Assembly: GCA_025997715.1 (NCBI GenBank)
Contig: BNUY01000126.1
Location: 1 to 9,149 of the forward strand
Length of the DNA: 9,149 nt
Direction of reading: 5' to 3'
Origin: Spirochaetia bacterium
GTDB taxonomy: Bacteria; Spirochaetota; Spirochaetia; Treponematales; Breznakiellaceae
Shown here: piece by piece, positions 5,823 to 9,149 of the stretch
How the letters are laid out: each line of letters starts with the position of its first letter
How positions within the stretch are numbered: position 1 is the stretch's first letter
Program-made: the position numbers and the translations under genes
The notes under the pieces: model-generated
Told to the model about the DNA's origin: nothing
Database searches by the model: none
Seen by the model: the letters and a program-made list of their open reading frames with translations, nothing else

Positions 5823-7565
5823 GTGGCACGGTTTCTGCAATCACACAATGATTTTCCACTTATGGTTAGCCTGGGAAAAAAAACGCCGTCATGGGAATTG
5901 AACCGCTGGGGGCGGGATGCTCTGCGGTTTGTTGCGCCTGATGTCGAAGAGTATTCTCTGCGGGGGGATAGGTGGAAGCTGCACTATGCCGGGGATACGC
6001 AAAGCCACCGGTTTACTATTCTGGACGGGGAACATTTTGAGTACGATATTATTCTTAACCGGGAACCGGAAAGCAACCGGCTCTTTCTGGCTATTGAGGG
6101 ATGGGAGGGGTTTGACTTCTTCCGGCAGCCGGATACCATCGGGCCGGAACATTTGCGGGGGAGTTATGCGGTTTATAAAAAAGAAACGGTAATTAATTCC
6201 CCGGCGTATCATGTGGGGACGGGGAAGATGTGCCATATTCACCGGCCTAAGATTATTGACGCTCGGGGGCGATGGGTTTGGGGGGATGTGTGGATAGATA
6301 CGGGGGTGATGGCGCTTACCATCCCGGAGGGGTGGCTAGGAGATGCGGCCTATCCGGTGGTGGTTGATCCGATAATTGGGAGTAGTACGGTTGGGGCGTA
6401 TTATGAATATGATTATATATCATCTGATGAATATAATGATTATCTGGCAGACAAAGCCGGTGATCCTACTACGAAGCTTGAATCATATAAACGCGAATAT
6501 GTAATAGAATTAGATTCAACAATCATGCTTAACAAATATAAAACTCCTCTACCGTTGAACGGAACGTATAATACCTATATATACATACAATCTATCCCGA
6601 AACAACGCACGACTGGTACTTTAAGGTATACCTATAGAATGTTCTCAATTTTATACAGTAATTTTAATAATAAACCAAAACAGTTGCTTACGTACAAAAC
6701 CACCATTGTTAACCAGGATGCAAATCTTAGCAGTCCCGATAATTTTACTCCGCGATGGATTCAATCTAACACCACTCCCTATGGAACCATTGCGGCAAAT
6801 ACTGATGTTTGGTTTGGGTACTGGGGTGAATATGGCGTTACAAGGTTTGATTATGGAACTCCTCTATTTCAATCGTATGGTGTTATGATGGAACCGGATG
6901 ATATGAAAAATTATAATTCCTTATATGAAATGGCTCCTGATTATGAGTTTGATGACATTAGTGACTGTAATGATTTGTTTTATCCCGGTAAAAATTATAA
7001 TCGCGATCCAAATATATATCCGGGATCACGGTATGATTTGAAAGCAAGTATGTATCTTAGTATCCCTGCGGCCTATACCCGGACATTGACCCAGGGGGTG
7101 AAGCTTAACGATACCCGGAAGATAACGGCGGTTTATAAAAAGACATTGGCTATGAATGGCAGGAATACTACGGCTTTAGGGCATGGGTCGGCTTATGTGC
7201 GGAAACATGCCGCCACGGTACGCGGTACTGATTTATTGAGCCGGGTTTGGAGTGTATACCGGAAACTGACGATGGGTGTTACCGCCTTTGCTGCTGCGGG
7301 GCATTGGGGGGATTATATACGGGGGTTGCTGGTGGATGCTGGAAGCTCTGCGGGGACGGTTCGATTGGGAAACTACTACCGTACTCAAAAAGATATTGCG
7401 GGGGTTGCCGGGATACCCTTAAGGAGTGTAGGGTTTTTTATAAAACTGGTGACGGTAGGGTTTGTGCGGGATTTTATACTGCGGCGGTTTCTGAAAAGTA
7501 ATGAGGAGCTTGTCGTGAAGTCTAAGGTTTGCCGGGAGATTATTCTTGATAGCAAAATACATTAG
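5823..7565 (+). CDS. Large tail fibre / host-recognition protein, mosaic
   Basis: A 580-residue product from a GTG start with AGGAGG at 5811-5816. Three parts are visible. Residues 1-190 form a domain with Trp-rich strands, FEYDIILN near 73, HIHRPKIID near 139, and AYPVVVDP at 176-183; that last motif closes a domain that occurs in phage surface proteins. Residues about 191-413 are Tyr/Asn/Asp-rich and encoded by AT-rich DNA (see separate feature). Residues 418 onward carry a 40-residue repeat and end in a hydrophobic, basic C-terminus. Such architecture, a conserved attachment domain followed by a changeable binding part, is what receptor-binding fibres show. The following gene starts 9 bases after the stop. 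The call as fibre rests on context and layout; the exact receptor is unknown. Confidence 0.5.
   Translation: MARFLQSHNDFPLMVSLGKKTPSWELNRWGRDALRFVAPDVEEYSLRGDRWKLHYAGDTQSHRFTILDGEHFEYDIILNREPESNRLFLAIEGWEGFDFFRQPDTIGPEHLRGSYAVYKKETVINSPAYHVGTGKMCHIHRPKIIDARGRWVWGDVWIDTGVMALTIPEGWLGDAAYPVVVDPIIGSSTVGAYYEYDYISSDEYNDYLADKAGDPTTKLESYKREYVIELDSTIMLNKYKTPLPLNGTYNTYIYIQSIPKQRTTGTLRYTYRMFSILYSNFNNKPKQLLTYKTTIVNQDANLSSPDNFTPRWIQSNTTPYGTIAANTDVWFGYWGEYGVTRFDYGTPLFQSYGVMMEPDDMKNYNSLYEMAPDYEFDDISDCNDLFYPGKNYNRDPNIYPGSRYDLKASMYLSIPAAYTRTLTQGVKLNDTRKITAVYKKTLAMNGRNTTALGHGSAYVRKHAATVRGTDLLSRVWSVYRKLTMGVTAFAAAGHWGDYIRGLLVDAGSSAGTVRLGNYYRTQKDIAGVAGIPLRSVGFFIKLVTVGFVRDFILRRFLKSNEELVVKSKVCREIILDSKIH
6395..7060 (+). 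other. AT-rich island inside the fibre gene
   Basis: Hand counts of G+C: 41 of 60 bases at 6301-6360, against 14 of 60 at 6481-6540, 20 of 60 at 6601-6660 and 15 of 60 at 6901-6960, then back to 33 of 60 at 7261-7320. The reading frame stays open across both edges. Codons change to A/T-ending and residues to Tyr, Asn, Asp and Ile. This is most simply a recombined receptor-binding segment acquired from an AT-richer source. The edges are approximate to about 30 bases. Confidence 0.8.
7074..7433 (+). repeat. Three-unit 40-residue (120 nt) degenerate repeat in the fibre C-terminus
   Basis: Units begin at Tyr418, Tyr458 and Tyr498 with spacing of exactly 40 residues. Each begins Tyr-x-Arg; units 1 and 2 share Asp13, a Val-Tyr-Lys/Arg-Lys core near 20-24, Leu25, Met27 and a Gly-His near the end, and unit 3 keeps Arg17 and Tyr-Tyr-Arg at 21-23. 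A possible fourth, weaker unit starts at Phe538 with Asp13 and Arg17. The repeat is seen in protein, not as near-identical DNA. Confidence 0.5.
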
Positions 7566-7573
7566 GGGGATTT

Positions 7574-7864
7574 ATGAACATAATATTTAAAGGGCAGTCG
7601 GCGCTTAGGATTATAGTGCGGACGTTTACGGATTTGGAGGGGTGTCTTTTGGCGCTGATCAGATACCGGAAGCCGGGTGGGGTTGTAGGGGAATTTACGG
7701 CGGGGATTGAAGATGTAGCGAAAGGGGTTATTTTCCATGAGTGTATCGAGGGGGAAATTGACAAGGGCGGTTGGTGGTTTTTCTGGGCAAGTGTTACCTT
7801 TGCTGATGGACGGGTTGCGCCGGGGGAAGTGGTGAAAGTGTTTGTATGGGATGAGGGGAAATAG
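7574..7864 (+). CDS. BppU-N-like small structural protein
   Basis: A 96-residue product with AGGGGG at 7564-7569 upstream. It begins MNIIFKGQSALRIIVRTFTD, then LALIRYRKPGGVVGEF, GVIFHE, GEIDKGGWWFFWASVTFADGR and EVVKVFV. The order of strands, with an Arg/Lys-Tyr-Arg/Lys-Lys-Pro-Gly-Gly turn, an Ile-Asp-Lys-Gly-Gly-Trp-Trp turn and a final strand ending Asp-Glu-Gly, is that of small immunoglobulin-like domains found at the N-termini of baseplate upper proteins and as single proteins next to tail fibres. It probably decorates or joins the fibre to the baseplate. It follows the fibre gene by 9 bases, which supports a shared role. Confidence 0.5.
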   Translation: MNIIFKGQSALRIIVRTFTDLEGCLLALIRYRKPGGVVGEFTAGIEDVAKGVIFHECIEGEIDKGGWWFFWASVTFADGRVAPGEVVKVFVWDEGK

Positions 7865-7866
7865 TT

Positions 7867-7977
7867 ATGCTGTTTGTTCTGTTTGTTATTATGTGGTTCA
7901 TCTGCTGTGTTCCCAGGATAAGCGCACAAAAGGCGTTTAGAGAATACGGTATGCTTAGAATAAAAGAGCCTCCCTAA
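7867..7977 (+). CDS. 36-residue putative membrane peptide
   Basis: ATG at 7867 starts two bases after the preceding stop, with GAGGGG at 7853-7858 eight bases upstream. The product starts with a hydrophobic run (MLFVLFVIMWFICC, about 1-14), then Val-Pro-Arg and a basic, polar tail ending Lys-Glu-Pro-Pro. A single membrane span with a cytoplasmic or exposed basic tail is likely, or a signal-like peptide with two cysteines at the end of the core. No family is recognisable. It is the last gene before the intergenic region. Confidence 0.45.
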   Translation: MLFVLFVIMWFICCVPRISAQKAFREYGMLRIKEPP

Positions 7978-8007
7978 TTGATGTAATCTACTGAATATTT
8001 CTATTTT
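7978..8007 (+). promoter_or_regulatory. Possible sigma70-type promoter
   Basis: TTGATG at 7978-7983 and TATTTT at 8002-8007, 18 bases apart, lie in AT-rich noncoding DNA just after the fibre module and before a new gene pair. It fits a vegetative promoter loosely. It would start transcription near 8014. Confidence 0.35.
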
Positions 8008-8021
8008 ATCAATGAGTTTTA

Positions 8022-8038
8022 ACCGCGATTAATGCGGT
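8022..8038 (+). promoter_or_regulatory. Small inverted repeat ACCGC-N7-GCGGT before gene start
   Basis: A perfect 5-base stem, ACCGC at 8022-8026 and GCGGT at 8034-8038, encloses a 7-base AT-rich loop. It stands 15 bases before the ATG at 8054, between the possible promoter and the SD (AGGGGAGAGG at about 8040-8049). It could be an operator or a weak leader hairpin. No T-tract follows, so it is not a normal terminator. Confidence 0.3.
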
Positions 8039-8053
8039 AGAGGGGAGAGGTGT

Positions 8054-8392
8054 ATGCGTTCAAAAGATCCGAAGGTTCGCTATGATGATCTTGTCAGGCA
8101 TCAGAGAAAGAAGCTGCAAGAATATGCGGCAAGAGAAATTGTTTATGCTGATGACTTACTGCAATGGTACAAGTTAAAAAAGCGGGAAATACCTGATGAT
8201 GAATACCGGGCGGTTGCTTTTTGGAAGAACCGGGAATGGGTGCGTAAGCCTGGGGCTTTAAATATGCTCTACGATTTGTTTGTCCGTATTGTTCATGAAT
8301 TGCCGGAGCCGATTCCGGAGATTGCCTTTGATTGTTTGGCATACCGGTTTAGGGTGTATGCGGTGGGTTTACGACAGGGAGGGTTTGATTAA
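8054..8392 (+). CDS. Unknown 112-residue protein ahead of the primase-like gene
   Basis: The start follows AGGGGAGAGG. The product is charged and probably helical, with a basic N-terminal segment (RYDDLVRHQRKKLQEYAARE), a Trp-Tyr-Lys-Leu-Lys-Lys stretch, a middle with FWKNREWVRKPG, and a helical C-terminal half including LYDLFVRIVHEL. It is coupled by TAATG to the primase-like gene, so the two probably act together, possibly in DNA replication or its control. I recognise no family and no catalytic motif. It is unlikely to be a structural protein, given its basic and helical character. Confidence 0.55.
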   Translation: MRSKDPKVRYDDLVRHQRKKLQEYAAREIVYADDLLQWYKLKKREIPDDEYRAVAFWKNREWVRKPGALNMLYDLFVRIVHELPEPIPEIAFDCLAYRFRVYAVGLRQGGFD

Positions 8393-9063
8393 TGGACGTT
8401 ACACGGTCATATGAACCGGAGTACTCAGGTCCGATACTGGCGGAACCGGTGGGCGATGATTCAATGTTACGGAGGCTGACAGAACTTAAGGAAGGGACGG
8501 TGCAGTATACGGATACCGCCAATGCGTACCGGTTGGTTCGGCAGTATGGAAAGGATATCCGGTACAATGCGGCGTGGAAAAAATGGGTGGTGTGGACCGG
8601 GGATCATTGGCAGATTGATGATGGGTACTTGATACATGAAATGGGGCTTGAGGTGATTCATCGTATCTATGATAAAATGGCCGCATCCAATGATTACCGG
8701 GAGCGGATGGAAATTGAAAAGTATGCGTTACAGAGTGAATCCCTGCGGCGGAGGAAGGCGTTTATTGAATCGGCTTCGCTCATGCGGGAGGTGAATGTTG
8801 CTACTAATGATTTTGATAAGTATCCCTGGCTTTTCAATATTGCTAATGGTACGGTTGATTTGAAAAAAGCGGAATTTCAGAGCCACTGCCGGGAGGATAT
8901 GATTACTAAGTTGGCGCCGGTGGCGTATGACGGCGGGGCGGATTGTCCGCTTTGGAAACAGTTTATCCGGGAGATTATGGACTTTAAGCCGGAACTGATT
9001 GAGTTTCTTCAGCGGGCGGCGGGGGTGCAACAACTTTTTCCGGGTAAACGGAGGATCATATGA
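8392..9063 (+). CDS. Truncated phage primase/helicase (D5_N-type domain only)
   Basis: The 223-residue product has the domain that precedes the ATPase in P4/D5-type phage primase-helicases: TDTANAYRLVRQYG from 40, then a Trp-x-x-Trp-x-Gly-x-x-Trp sequence near 61-71, and YPWLFNIANGTVDLKK around 144-160, His165, then ITKLAPVAYD, CPLWKQF and finally ELIEFLQRAAG ending at 211. In intact members this boundary is followed by a Tyr-x-Leu-Thr-Gly segment and an SF3 helicase with Gly-x4-Gly-Lys-Ser. Here 12 unrelated residues and a stop follow instead, so the Walker A and all helicase motifs are missing. The N-terminal priming domain is also absent. The gene lies after late genes, not within a full replication module. 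It is most likely a remnant, though a stand-alone domain is possible. Starts at TAATG overlap with the preceding gene. Confidence 0.7.
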   Translation: MDVTRSYEPEYSGPILAEPVGDDSMLRRLTELKEGTVQYTDTANAYRLVRQYGKDIRYNAAWKKWVVWTGDHWQIDDGYLIHEMGLEVIHRIYDKMAASNDYRERMEIEKYALQSESLRRRKAFIESASLMREVNVATNDFDKYPWLFNIANGTVDLKKAEFQSHCREDMITKLAPVAYDGGADCPLWKQFIREIMDFKPELIEFLQRAAGVQQLFPGKRRII

Positions 9064-9069
9064 TATACT
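9061..9069 (+). promoter_or_regulatory. Possible extended -10 promoter
   Basis: TGATATACT gives TG-N-TATACT, an extended -10 element with one mismatch to TATAAT. It lies right at the stop of the truncated primase-like gene. No good -35 is seen, as can be the case for this promoter class. It would start RNA near 9076, at the hairpin ahead of the next gene. Confidence 0.35.
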
Positions 9070-9098
9070 GAGAATAGCCTTTAGGGAGGGGCTATCAG
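9068..9098 (+). promoter_or_regulatory. Leader hairpin presenting the SD in its loop
   Basis: CTGA-GAA-TAGCC (9068-9079) can pair with GGCTATCAG (9090-9098), with a three-base bulge or as a shorter ATAGCC/GGCTAT stem (9074-9079 with 9090-9095). The loop contains AGGGAGG, the ribosome binding site of the next ORF, whose ATG follows directly at 9099. This could tune ribosome access. Pairing is by eye only. Confidence 0.4.
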
Positions 9099-9149
9099 AT
9101 GGAAAACAAGGACCAGTTCACGGAAAAAGCATTAGCGGCGATGGCGAAA
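9099..9149 (+). CDS. Start of a gene running off the right edge
   Basis: Only 17 codons are present, beginning Met-Glu-Asn-Lys-Asp-Gln-Phe-Thr-Glu-Lys-Ala-Leu. AGGGAGG at 9083-9089 precedes it. The start is polar and helical. It cannot be assigned to any family. Confidence 0.5.
   Translation, partial: MENKDQFTEKALAAMAK

Noticed and set aside
7540..7929. A 129-residue minus-strand ORF opposite the BppU-like gene.
   Set aside because: Its translation is Pro/Ser/Thr-rich, and the plus-strand genes have SD sites and tight spacing; no promoter is visible for it.
9000..9149. A +1-frame reading with RVNGGSYDILRIAFREG, slightly like the variable region of a diversity-generating retroelement.
   Set aside because: It lacks the usual Arg-Gly-Gly-Ser-Trp spacing, begins just after a stop in that frame, overlaps the next gene start, and no reverse transcriptase or template repeat is in the window.

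Overview
The window is the late region of a tailed phage or prophage of a diderm (Gram-negative-type) bacterium. Every supportable gene lies on the + strand and genes are packed end to end; most carry strong AGGAGG-like ribosome binding sites. The diderm host is inferred from spanin-like lysis genes. The protein styles and the G-rich coding strand remind me of Treponema (spirochaete) prophages, but that is recollection, not a search, and I hold it at about 0.4.

Layout, left to right. 1-147 is an A-rich leader with small inverted repeats. 148-3522 is a head-tail joining and tail module: connector-like protein, tail-terminator-like protein, tail-tube-like protein and baseplate-hub-like protein, each start overlapping the previous stop. 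3519-5257 looks like a lysis cassette: a 47-residue coiled coil, a 28-residue membrane peptide, an NlpC/P60 cell-wall peptidase, a 58-residue Cys-rich protein, a two-helix holin-like protein, an i-spanin-like protein and a secreted, C-terminally anchored protein. The last three overlap deeply and use all three reading frames in turn. 5260-7977 is the host-recognition module: a tail-fibre-like protein with a TTG start, a 580-residue fibre whose middle third is strikingly AT-rich and whose end carries a 40-residue repeat, a BppU-like small protein and a 36-residue membrane peptide. After a short intergenic region with a possible promoter and hairpin (7978-8053) come a 112-residue unknown protein and a primase/helicase-type protein cut off just before its ATPase domain (8392-9063). 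A possible new promoter and leader hairpin then precede a gene running off the right edge.

How the genes fit together: the first four would join a capsid to a tail tube and hub, the lysis cassette would open inner membrane, wall and outer membrane, and the fibre genes would determine adsorption. Points deserving a second look are the missing tape-measure gene between tube and hub, the three-frame nested lysis genes, the foreign-looking insert in the fibre, its 120-nt-periodic repeat, and the truncated replication gene followed by a new transcription start. I see no reverse transcriptase, CRISPR array, tRNA, transposase or integrase in the window.
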